NCBI GenBank assembly: GCA_031291305.1
Contig: JARLJH010000040.1
Span: forward strand, 99,265-163,264
Direction: 5' to 3'
Source: Rhodoferax sp.
Lineage (GTDB): Bacteria > Pseudomonadota > Gammaproteobacteria > Burkholderiales > Burkholderiaceae_C
DNA length: 64,000 bases
The position numbers and the translations under genes are program-made. This document shows, one piece after another, positions 41,763-49,002 of this stretch (positions are counted from its first letter, which is position 1; the number at the start of each line of letters is the position of its first letter). The notes below the pieces were generated by a model, which saw nothing but the letters and a program-made list of their open reading frames with translations, searched no databases and was not told the DNA's origin.

Positions 41763-42851
41763 TTACTTCAGGTCGTCTGCCAGCACCTTGATGATGCGTT
41801 GAGCATCTGCCTGGTCGGCAGCGGAACCGTCGGCGTTTTGCACCGAGACGGTGCTGGCATTGCCCTGACTGACCACCGACACCCGGAACTGGAGGGGTTT
41901 GGCATCGGGCTTGGATTTGCTGAAAAGCTTGGTCAGGAAACCCGGCTCAGCCTTGTCTGCATTGGGTGCGACATAGCGCACAAAGTAGAGGCCTTTGCTG
42001 CGGTCACGGTCTTCCACGGTGAAATTCGTGCGGTCCAGCGACAGGCCGACACGGCGCCAGGCACGGTCAAACCCGTCGGCCAGTTGCACGACAGGTTGAC
42101 CACCCACCGTGGCGACTTTTGAGGTGTCTTGGGTAACACCGGCAGCGATCAAGGCCTTGGATTGCTCTTGCGTGACACCCAGTTTCACCATCAGGCGGCG
42201 CAAAAATTCAGCTTCGAGCTCGGGGTCGGTCGCGCGGGGCTGCCAAATGGTGCGGTCTTTTTGAGCGCTGTCATAGACCTCGACCATGCCACGGTGGCTG
42301 ATGAAAATGTCGGTGCTGCCGTCGGCATTGCGCTCTAGCCGGGTGCGGAACTTGTCGCGCTCGCCGGTGGAATACAGCGAGTCAAACACTTTGCCCAGCG
42401 TGTTTCGGATGAAATCCTGCGGAATCTTGGCACGGTTTTCGGCCCAGTCGGTTTCCATGATGCCCAGGTTGGCCTGATCCATGGCCAGCAAAAAGCCGTT
42501 TTCTTCCCAGAACTCTTTTACTGGTTCCCACAATTTGTCGGCTGGACGCTTGACGACCAGCCAGCGTTGTGTGCCCTCACGCTCAACGTGTACGTCGCCC
42601 ATGGAGGAGGCGGCTGTAGGTGTTGTCTGGACGACAGTTTGGCCTAATTGATAACTTGACGCTGTGACCGCAGCGCCGGGCACGCTGTATCGATTGTCCT
42701 TGGACAGTTGGGTCAGGTCAGGCGGTACCTCCAGCGTGGGGGTTTTGGCAGCGGCTGCGCTCTTGTAGTCAATCTTGTCGCTCTGTAGCACCGAGCAAGC
42801 GCCCAAGGCTAGCGTCAGGCCAAGCAGAGCAAATTTGGAGAAATGGTTCAC
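41763..42851 (-). CDS. bamC: Outer membrane assembly lipoprotein BamC
   Basis: A 362-residue lipoprotein of the BAM complex that inserts beta-barrel proteins in the outer membrane. The signal ends LTLALGAC with Cys19 as lipid site. An unstructured stretch (KIDYKSAAAAKTPTLEVPPD-L) matches the N-terminal BamC segment that wraps BamD. Two helix-grip domains follow (RWLVVKRPADKLWEPVKEFW and GFDRAWRRVGLSLDRTNFTV). It lies 37 bases after dapA; dapA-bamC is the classical proteobacterial order. Confidence 0.93.
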   Translation of the reverse strand: MNHFSKFALLGLTLALGACSVLQSDKIDYKSAAAAKTPTLEVPPDLTQLSKDNRYSVPGAAVTASSYQLGQTVVQTTPTAASSMGDVHVEREGTQRWLVVKRPADKLWEPVKEFWEENGFLLAMDQANLGIMETDWAENRAKIPQDFIRNTLGKVFDSLYSTGERDKFRTRLERNADGSTDIFISHRGMVEVYDSAQKDRTIWQPRATDPELEAEFLRRLMVKLGVTQEQSKALIAAGVTQDTSKVATVGGQPVVQLADGFDRAWRRVGLSLDRTNFTVEDRDRSKGLYFVRYVAPNADKAEPGFLTKLFSKSKPDAKPLQFRVSVVSQGNASTVSVQNADGSAADQADAQRIIKVLADDLK

Positions 42852-42888
42852 AAAAGATCCTTCAGGAAAAAAGATTGGCAGTACCCGA

Positions 42889-43782
42889 TTACAGCAAGCC
42901 CACGGCGCGCAGGGCTGCTTCCACCACCGGCTGGTTGGCGGATGTCAGTTCAGTCATCGGCAGGCGAAGCGTGGGGCCGCACAGACCCATGCGGTGTGCC
43001 GCCCACTTCACGGGAATCGGGTTGGCCTCGACAAACAGGTTTTTGTGCAGTGGCATGAGTTTGAACTGGATCTCCATCGCGCGCTTCACGTCGCCAGCGA
43101 TGGCTGCCATGCACAGCTCGTGCATCAAACGGGGTGCCACGTTGGCGGTGACGCTGATGTTGCCTTGGCCGCCGCACAGCATTAGGGCCACAGCAGTCGG
43201 GTCGTCGCCTGAATAAATGGCAAAACCTTCGGGTGCTTCGCGAATCAGCCACTGGGCGCGACCGATGTCGCCGGTGGCTTCTTTGATGCCGATAACGCCA
43301 GGCACCTGCGCCAGGCGCAAAGCGGTTTCGACGGCCATGTCCGCCACCGAGCGGCCAGGCACGTTGTACAGCACCATCGGCAGATCAACAGCTTCGGCGA
43401 TGGTCTTGAAGTGCTGGTACTGGCCTTCCTGCGTGGGTTTGTTGTAGTAGGGCACAACCTGCAACTGGCAGTCGGCACCGACGCTTTTGGCAAAACCAGC
43501 CATTTCAATCGCTTCGGCCGTGCAGTTGGACCCGCAGCCAGCCATGATCGGCACGCGACCGGCGGCTTGCTCGACCGATACGCGGATCACCTCGCAGTTT
43601 TCCTGAATGCTTACCGTGGGTGATTCGCCGGTGGTGCCCACCACGCCAATGCAGTCGGTGCCCTCAGCGATGTGCCAGTCAATGAGCTTGCGCAAGGCCG
43701 GGTAATCTACCGCGCCGTCTGGCAGCATGGGGGTGATCAAGGCAACGATGCTGCCGGTGATGGGGCGGGGTAGAGATGTCAT
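42889..43782 (-). CDS. dapA: 4-hydroxy-tetrahydrodipicolinate synthase DapA
   Basis: A 297-residue TIM-barrel aldolase condensing pyruvate with aspartate semialdehyde in lysine and diaminopimelate synthesis. GTTGESPTV is the pyruvate-site motif; Tyr is in [11 protein letters not shown]; the Schiff-base Lys is in [10 protein letters not shown]. Full length. It probably shares a transcript with bamC. Confidence 0.97.
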   Translation of the reverse strand: MTSLPRPITGSIVALITPMLPDGAVDYPALRKLIDWHIAEGTDCIGVVGTTGESPTVSIQENCEVIRVSVEQAAGRVPIMAGCGSNCTAEAIEMAGFAKSVGADCQLQVVPYYNKPTQEGQYQHFKTIAEAVDLPMVLYNVPGRSVADMAVETALRLAQVPGVIGIKEATGDIGRAQWLIREAPEGFAIYSGDDPTAVALMLCGGQGNISVTANVAPRLMHELCMAAIAGDVKRAMEIQFKLMPLHKNLFVEANPIPVKWAAHRMGLCGPTLRLPMTELTSANQPVVEAALRAVGLL

Positions 43783-43810
43783 CTTGAGAGCTGGCTCCTA
43801 GGTTAGCGCG

Positions 43811-44419
43811 TTATTCTAGCGAGAGTGGGTGACGCGCCGGGGCGGGTTCTGGGACTTTACCTGGTGCTGGCGCCACGGCGGCGATGCGTTGTACAAAGCG
43901 TTCGGGGGCGGTCAAAAATCCGCTTTCATAGGCGACCACGTTCAGGTTTTGACAAAGCTGCAACAGCTCACCTGGTCGTAACAAAAAATCCGGCCGCGAA
44001 GGCTTGCCGACGGTTTCGTTGCCCACCGCAAACGTCTCGTAGAGCAGTACGCCGCCTGGGGTCAGGCTTTGCAGGATGGTCGGAAACAGCGCCCGCCACA
44101 GGTAGTTGGTAACCACCACCACATCAAATTGGCGAGGTAAGCCAGATTGCATCAGTGGCCACGGGGCGTTTTCGATATTTGCCTGAATGAATTCACCGTG
44201 TGCACGGGCGGCTTGCGCTGCCTCCGCAGAACGGTCAATACCAGTCACTTCAAACCCCTGTGTAGCAAACCAGGCCATGTGTCGGCCTTGTCCGCAGGCG
44301 ATGTCCAGCACGCTGCCATGGGGCTTGGCCAGATGCGCCCAGCGCCGCACCCAGGCCGACGGCTCACCCAAACCGTGCGGACGGGGTGGTGGGGCAGAAG
44401 CCAGGTTGGAGACGCTCAA
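43811..44419 (-). CDS. Class I SAM-dependent methyltransferase
   Basis: A 202-residue protein with methyltransferase motif I VLDIACGQGRHMAWFA, motif II-like VTGIDRSAEA, and the later FDVVVVTNYLWRALFP and LTPGGVLLYETFA strands. The family is close to TehB-like small methyltransferases of unknown target. The first codon appears to be TTG at 44419, overlapping the stop of the preceding 41-residue gene (TTGA). It ends 28 bases before the dapA start on the same strand, so it may run with dapA-bamC. Confidence 0.75.
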   Translation of the reverse strand: MSVSNLASAPPPRPHGLGEPSAWVRRWAHLAKPHGSVLDIACGQGRHMAWFATQGFEVTGIDRSAEAAQAARAHGEFIQANIENAPWPLMQSGLPRQFDVVVVTNYLWRALFPTILQSLTPGGVLLYETFAVGNETVGKPSRPDFLLRPGELLQLCQNLNVVAYESGFLTAPERFVQRIAAVAPAPGKVPEPAPARHPLSLE

Positions 44420-44541
44420 ACGCAGCCCCAGACCTGATTCGCCAGCGTCATCAGAAAATCGGGTTGGCCGTACATGGCGAACACCAGCAACAACAGTCCC
44501 AGCATGGCGATGTACCAGAAGAACTTGGTGGCAGGTTTCAT
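44416..44541 (-). CDS. 41-residue single-helix membrane protein
   Basis: The product MKPATKFFWYIAMLGLLLLV then FAMYGQPDFLMTLANQVWGC-V has one membrane helix after a short positively charged N-terminus. It starts 4 bases after the MFS gene stop and its TGA overlaps the TTG start of the methyltransferase gene, so it is embedded in a tight operon. I do not recognise a named family; the compact coupling is the main evidence that it is translated. Confidence 0.7.
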   Translation of the reverse strand: MKPATKFFWYIAMLGLLLLVFAMYGQPDFLMTLANQVWGCV

Positions 44542-44545
44542 GGTC

Positions 44546-45766
44546 TCAGGTCGCTTGTGGCAGGGGAGCGCGTTCAATGGCAGCTTCCTTGATGGGCAGA
44601 TTCAGCAGCGCGGCCAACACGCCCAGGGCAATGGCGATGTACCAGACGATGTCATAACTGCCGGTCTTGTCATACAGCAGGCCACCCAACCAGACCCCCA
44701 GAAACGAGCCAATCTGGTGGCTGAAAAACACAAAACCACCCAGCATCGAAAAATGCGCCACGCCAAAAATCTGTGCCACCGCCGCATTGGTGGGCGGCAC
44801 GGTGGACAGCCACAGCAAGCCCATGACCGCCGAGAAGATATACACGCTCATCGGCGACAGCGGTACCAGCAAGAACACGCTGATCACCACTGCCCGCGTC
44901 AGGTAAATGAACGCCAGAATGTACTTTTTGGGCAGGCGTTGCCCCAGCGCGCCCGAGGCGTAACTGCCAAACACATTGAATAGCCCGATCAGTGCCAGTG
45001 AATAGCTCGCCACCTGGGGCGCCAAGCCGTGGTCTTTCAAGTAGCTGGGCATGTGCACGCCGATGAACACCACCTGAAACCCGCAGACAAAGTAACCCGC
45101 CATCAGCAACAGGAAGCTGCGGTGGTGAAGAGCCTCGCGTAGCGCCTGCAGGATGGACTGGTCGCGAAAATGCCCGGCGCCACCTCGGAAATCGGGTTCG
45201 CGCAGCCAGCCGGCCAGCGGCACCATTAGCAGCGCGGCCAGCGCCAGGGCCATCAAGGCTTGTTGCCAGCCCAGGCTGTTGATCAGAAAACCTTCGGTCG
45301 GCACCATCAGAAACTGGCCAAACGACCCGGCCGCTGCCGCAATCCCCATGGCCCAGGAACGCTTGCTGGCAGTCACGTTGCGGCCAATCACGCCATACAC
45401 AATGGCATAGGTGGTACCCGCCTGTGCCAGACCGATCAACACCCCGGCGGTGAGGGAGAACATCAGCGCACTCGTCGCGTAAGCCATGCCCACCAGACCC
45501 AACGCGTAAAACAGGGCTCCGGCCACAATCACCCGGAAGGCACCAAACCGGTCAGCCAGCATGCCGGCAAAAATGCCCGAAAAGCCCCACACCAGGTTTT
45601 GCAGCGCCAGTGCCAGCGCAAAGGTTTCGCGGTTCCAGCTCCGATCCTGGACGATGGGTTGCAGCCACAGACCAAAGCCATGGCGGATACCCATGGACAC
45701 GGTAACGATGGCCGCGCCACAGATCAGAATCTGCTGTAGGGAGAGCTTTGGAGCGGTTTTTGACAT
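44546..45766 (-). CDS. MFS transporter (oxalate/formate antiporter-like branch)
   Basis: A 406-residue twelve-helix permease. The loop 2-3 motif is GMLADRFGAFRV; FGLWLQPIVQDRSWNRETFA near residue 35 and the GLAQAGTTYAIVYGVIGR helix are typical of the monocarboxylate/oxalate-formate antiporter group. The substrate cannot be read from sequence. First gene of a likely operon with the 41-residue protein and the methyltransferase. Confidence 0.82.
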   Translation of the reverse strand: MSKTAPKLSLQQILICGAAIVTVSMGIRHGFGLWLQPIVQDRSWNRETFALALALQNLVWGFSGIFAGMLADRFGAFRVIVAGALFYALGLVGMAYATSALMFSLTAGVLIGLAQAGTTYAIVYGVIGRNVTASKRSWAMGIAAAAGSFGQFLMVPTEGFLINSLGWQQALMALALAALLMVPLAGWLREPDFRGGAGHFRDQSILQALREALHHRSFLLLMAGYFVCGFQVVFIGVHMPSYLKDHGLAPQVASYSLALIGLFNVFGSYASGALGQRLPKKYILAFIYLTRAVVISVFLLVPLSPMSVYIFSAVMGLLWLSTVPPTNAAVAQIFGVAHFSMLGGFVFFSHQIGSFLGVWLGGLLYDKTGSYDIVWYIAIALGVLAALLNLPIKEAAIERAPLPQAT

Positions 45767-45947
45767 CGCTGGAATATAGCGAATCGGCGTGGCATTTTTC
45801 GAAACCGGGAATTGATAGGGTGTGATTCAACGTGAAGTGGCGTGTTGGCGCAGACCGTCATGCCGCCAACGCGCGCGCTTGTGTTGCCGTTGGATGTCAT
45901 GGGGCGTGCGTCCCGAGCGATGAACCAGCAGCATCGACGCGCGGCGC

Positions 45948-46073
45948 GGCGACTGGGTCAGGTGCGTGCGGTTTTGGGGTGAAAGCACGCGCGAGGCTAC
46001 GTAGCGGTATTCGAAAACCCAGGGCGCGCGCATTTCACCCCAAAGCCCGGTCACCTGACCCAATCACCACGCC
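45948..46073 (+). repeat. Repeat family B, copy 1 (long inverted repeat)
   Basis: The left arm GGCGACTGGGTCAGGTGCGT, with GGTTTTGGGGTGAAAGCACG next, pairs with a right arm ending in TTTCACCCCAAAGCCCGG then TCACCTGACCCAATCACC. The middle (about 30 bases) is not conserved between copies. The decamers GGGTCAGGTG (45955-45964) and CACCTGACCC (46052-46061) are exact complements. Confidence 0.85.
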
Positions 46074-46157
46074 TTATCGGTTTTTGAGGCTGCACGTGGC
46101 CTGCAGAAACCCGGACAACCCAGGCAAAACATGCAAAGCTGGCGAAATATGCACCTG

Positions 46158-46210
46158 TTTTTGTAGCTGTCAGCCCTTTTGTTATGAGGGCTAGCGTCTG
46201 TTTTTGTATT
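46158..46210 (+). repeat. Repeat family A, copy 8
   Basis: TTTTTGTAGCTGTCAGCCCT, then TTTGTTATGAGGGCTAGCGT and TTTTTGTATT. It lies between family B copies 1 and 2. Confidence 0.8.
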
Positions 46211-46240
46211 CAGTCCGTCAACACCCACACTGTTGAGACA

Positions 46241-46374
46241 GGGTGATTGGGGCAGGTGACCGGGCTTTGGCACCAAAGGCGCGCGTCTCTGGGTCTCTGG
46301 TATAGGCGCACTGATCGACACCGCTCGCGCGTGATTTGGCCCCAAAACCGCATGCGCCTGGCCCGGTCGCCCCG
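46241..46374 (-). repeat. Repeat family B, copy 2
   Basis: It begins GGTGATTGGGGCAGGTGACC with GGGCTTTGGCACCAAAGGCG and ends GTGATTTGGCCCCAAAACCG then CATGCGCCTGGCCCGG. Opposite orientation to copy 1 and the most degraded: GGGGCAGGTG faces CGCCTGGCCC with one mismatch and one G-T pair. Confidence 0.75.
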
Positions 46375-46454
46375 GCGTGCGTAGAGGAGGTCTTCCATCA
46401 GCCCGCATCCGATTGAATCACCCCCGAAATGACGCAAAATTTCCAGACTTGAAG

Positions 46455-46474
46455 AACTGGTTATGCATCCAGTT
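46455..46474. promoter_or_regulatory. LexA-like palindrome upstream of parE
   Basis: AACTGGTTATGCATCCAGTT is a palindrome with perfect 6-base arms that fits the CTG-N10-CAG rule and resembles the ruvA-type box CTGG-N8-CCAG. It ends 32 bases before the parE start and would cover the -35 area of the TACAAT box at 46493-46498. Confidence 0.4.
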
Positions 46475-46506
46475 AAATGCTCGCCCGTTGACTACAATCG
46501 CGCGCT

Positions 46507-48477
46507 ATGGCAACCAAAATGAACTCTGAATATTCCGAAGGCTCGATCCGCGTTTTGAAAGGGCTGGAGCCCGTCAAGCAGCGCCCGGGCATGTACACAC
46601 GCACCGACAACCCCCTGCACATCATCCAGGAAGTGCTGGACAACGCTGCTGACGAGGCGCTGGCCGGACACGGCAAAAAGATCAAGGTCACGGTGCATGC
46701 CGACGGTTCGGTGAGCATCGAAGACGATGGCCGCGGCATCCCGTTCGGCCTGCATCCCACCGAAAACGCGCCAGTGATCGAACTGGTGTTCACCCAGTTG
46801 CACGCTGGCGGCAAGTTTGACAAGGGCAAGGGCGGCGCCTACAGCTTTTCGGGCGGTTTGCACGGCGTGGGGGTGAGCGTGACCAATGCGCTCAGCACCC
46901 GGCTGGAAGCCACCACTTACCGCGACAACCAGGTGGCACGACTGGTGTTTTCCGCGGGTGATGTGATTGAACCCCTGACCGTTCGCCCGGCGGGAGACGG
47001 CGAGCGCCGCTCCGGCACCTGCGTGCGCGTCTGGCCGGACGCCAAGTATTTTGAATCGATGGCGCTGCCGATGGCACATCTGGAACATCTGTTGCGCAGC
47101 AAGGCGGTGCTGATGCCGGGTGTGACCGTGTCGTTGACACAGGAAAAGACCAAAGAAACGCAGACTTGGGTGTTCAAGGGTGGTCTACGCGATTACCTGA
47201 CGCAAACGTTGACCGGTGAGCCGGTGATTCCATTGTTTGAGGGCGATGGATTCGCTGACGCGCAAAACGACAGCTTTGCCGACGGCGAAGGTGCGGCCTG
47301 GTGTGTGGCGTTTACCGAAGACGGCCAGCCGGTGCGTGAAAGTTATGTCAACCTGATTCCGACCACCGCAGGTGGTACGCATGAGTCGGGCTTGCGCGAT
47401 GGCCTGTTTACCGCGGTGAAAAGCTTTGTCGAGCTGCATTCGCTGTTGCCCAAGGGTGTCAAACTGTTGCCGGACGACGTGTTTGCGCGTGCCAGCTATG
47501 TGCTGTCCACCAAGGTGCTCGACCCGCAGTTTCAGGGGCAGATCAAGGAACGCCTGAACTCGCGCGATGCGGTGCGGTTGGTCTCCAACTTTGTGCGCCC
47601 CGCGCTGGAGCTGTGGTTGAACCAGAACGTGGAGTACGGCAAAAAGCTGGCTGAGCTGGCCATCAAGGCCGCGCAGAGTCGACAAAAGGCCGGGCAGAAA
47701 GTCGAAAAACGCAAAGGATCCGGCGTGGCTGTGCTGCCGGGCAAACTGACAGATTGCGAAAGCCGCGACATTGCCGACAACGAAGTTTTTCTAGTCGAAG
47801 GTGACTCGGCTGGCGGCAGCGCCAAGATGGGCCGCAACAAGGAAAGTCAGGCGATCCTGCCGCTGCGCGGCAAGGTGCTCAACACCTGGGAAGTGGATCG
47901 TGACCGGCTGTTTGCCAACAACGAAATCCACGACATTGCGGTGGCCATTGGCGTCGATCCGCATGGCCCGAACGATTCGCCCGACCTGAGCGGCCTGCGT
48001 TACGGCAAGATTTGCATCCTGAGCGATGCGGACGTGGACGGCTCACACATCCAGGTGCTGCTGCTGACGCTGTTCTTCAAACATTTTCCCAAACTGATCG
48101 ACGCTGGACATGTGTACGTGGCGCGCCCACCGCTGTTTCGCGTGGATGCCCCGGCACGCGGCAAAAAACCTGCCTCCAAAGCCTACGCTCTGGATGACGG
48201 TGAGTTGACCGCCATTCTGGACAAGCTGCGCAAGGAAGGTGTGCGTGAAGGCGCCTGGACCATCAGCCGCTTCAAAGGTTTGGGCGAGATGAATGCCGAG
48301 CAACTGTGGGACACCACGCTCAACCCGGACACGCGGCGTTTGCTGCCGGTGCATTTGGGAGCACTGGACTTTGCCCAGACCTCGGAGCTGATGACCAAGC
48401 TGATGGGCAAAGGCGAAGCCGGTGCGCGGCGCGACCTGATGGAACTGCATGGAGATTCGGTCGAGGTTGATGTGTAG
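46507..48477 (+). CDS. parE: DNA topoisomerase IV subunit B
   Basis: A 656-residue ATPase subunit (E. coli ParE 630). GHKL motifs: VLDNAADEALAGHGKK, then IEDDGRGIPFGLHP and FSGGLHGVGVSVTNALS. The TOPRIM domain contains LVEGDSAGGSAKMGRNKESQ and LSDADVDGSHIQVLLLT. The length and the MGRNKESQAILPLRGK-VLN run suit ParE rather than GyrB. It partners with parC 525 bases downstream to decatenate chromosomes. Confidence 0.95.
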   Translation: MATKMNSEYSEGSIRVLKGLEPVKQRPGMYTRTDNPLHIIQEVLDNAADEALAGHGKKIKVTVHADGSVSIEDDGRGIPFGLHPTENAPVIELVFTQLHAGGKFDKGKGGAYSFSGGLHGVGVSVTNALSTRLEATTYRDNQVARLVFSAGDVIEPLTVRPAGDGERRSGTCVRVWPDAKYFESMALPMAHLEHLLRSKAVLMPGVTVSLTQEKTKETQTWVFKGGLRDYLTQTLTGEPVIPLFEGDGFADAQNDSFADGEGAAWCVAFTEDGQPVRESYVNLIPTTAGGTHESGLRDGLFTAVKSFVELHSLLPKGVKLLPDDVFARASYVLSTKVLDPQFQGQIKERLNSRDAVRLVSNFVRPALELWLNQNVEYGKKLAELAIKAAQSRQKAGQKVEKRKGSGVAVLPGKLTDCESRDIADNEVFLVEGDSAGGSAKMGRNKESQAILPLRGKVLNTWEVDRDRLFANNEIHDIAVAIGVDPHGPNDSPDLSGLRYGKICILSDADVDGSHIQVLLLTLFFKHFPKLIDAGHVYVARPPLFRVDAPARGKKPASKAYALDDGELTAILDKLRKEGVREGAWTISRFKGLGEMNAEQLWDTTLNPDTRRLLPVHLGALDFAQTSELMTKLMGKGEAGARRDLMELHGDSVEVDV

Positions 48478-48485
48478 CTCTGTTG

Positions 48486-48539
48486 TTTGTAGCTGTCGAC
48501 GCTTTATCAATAAGGGATAGAGAGTGATTTTGTATATAT
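48486..48539 (+). repeat. Repeat family A, copy 9
   Basis: TTTGTAGCTGTCGACGCTTT, then ATCAATAAGGGATAGAGAGT and an AT-rich end. It starts 9 bases after the parE stop, in gene orientation. Confidence 0.8.
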
Positions 48540-48604
48540 GTTGTTGCGGTGCTGCCAATTTGCTTGGTATTGGCTGGGTTGGTTGATGGATGACGCTGTT
48601 GGTA

Positions 48605-48687
48605 CGCGCCGCATGGCGGCCGGTTGGGGCGGTCTCCTCATACTGGAGTACCAGAAATCGTCAACCGCCCCAACCATCCGCCACGCG
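48605..48687 (+). repeat. Repeat family C, hairpin 1
   Basis: The left arm GGCGGCCGGTTGGGGCGGT (48615-48633) pairs with ACCGCCCCAACCATCCGCC (48664-48682), with only two mismatched positions. The 30-base loop holds a small internal palindrome CTGG AGTA CCAG. Its central 28 bases (48635-48662) are identical, on the other strand, to the loop of hairpin 2. Confidence 0.8.
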
Positions 48688-48790
48688 AGTTCTTTGATCG
48701 CCAGGCTTTGTAATGGGGAACCAGAATCCATGTTCAATTTGAATTCAGCCGATCTTCACAACATGTCTCACTATTGCGTCCAGCGAGGTG

Positions 48791-48850
48791 GTCCCTGTGG
48801 GCGGCTGACGATTTCTGGTACTCCAGTATGAGGAAGCTGCCCGCAGGGAC
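48791..48850 (-). repeat. Repeat family C, hairpin 2
   Basis: GTCCCTGTGGGCGGCT (48791-48806) pairs with AGCTGCCCGCAGGGAC (48835-48850), with two G-T/A-C type differences. The 28-base loop at 48807-48834 is the exact reverse complement of positions 48635-48662. The stems of the two hairpins differ in sequence although each is self-complementary. Confidence 0.8.
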
Positions 48851-48917
48851 AGCCTTGCGGGTATGAAGCCAAGCGTTTGCTCTATACGAAGTTCATCACG
48901 CCATGGTTTCCAAAATA

Positions 48918-48974
48918 GATATTTATATAGAAAATTGGCTTCTAGCCCCTTTGCAACTTGCGCTAGTAGCTACG
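48918..48974 (-). repeat. Repeat family A, copy 10
   Basis: On the minus strand GTAGCTACTAGCGCAAGTTG is followed by CAAAGGGGCTAGAAGCCAAT and an AT-rich tail. It lies 28 bases before parC and points away from it, an exception to the usual co-orientation. Confidence 0.8.
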
Positions 48975-49002
48975 TTTAAGTGAGCATTTAACTGATTAAC
49001 TC

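Larger units (their letters stand above)
45767..46506. other. 740-base repeat-rich gap before parE
   Basis: No gene is apparent. It contains a small inverted repeat at 45841-45873 (GTTGGCG/CGCCAAC), two family B long inverted repeats in opposite orientation with a family A copy between them, and close to parE a palindrome with a -10-like TACAAT at 46493-46498. Confidence 0.6.
48478..49002. other. 525-base gap between parE and parC filled with repeats
   Basis: It contains family A copies 9 and 10 facing each other at the two edges and two family C hairpins in the middle. A frame of 97 codons (48538-48831) overlaps the hairpins, lacks a ribosome binding site and has no recognisable motif, so it is not called. 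Confidence 0.6.

Noticed and set aside
45948-46374. Family B pair read as the two ends of one insertion sequence
   Set aside because: No transposase between them and single copies occur elsewhere (51637, 58869) with the same full inverted structure.
46493-46506. TTGACT at 46488 as a -35 box for parE
   Set aside because: It lies only 14-19 bases before the ATG, too close to act as a -35 element; TACAAT as a -10 is more reasonable.
48538-48831. 97-codon frame between parE and parC
   Set aside because: It runs through the two family C hairpins, has no ribosome binding site and no family resemblance; the repeats explain the sequence better.
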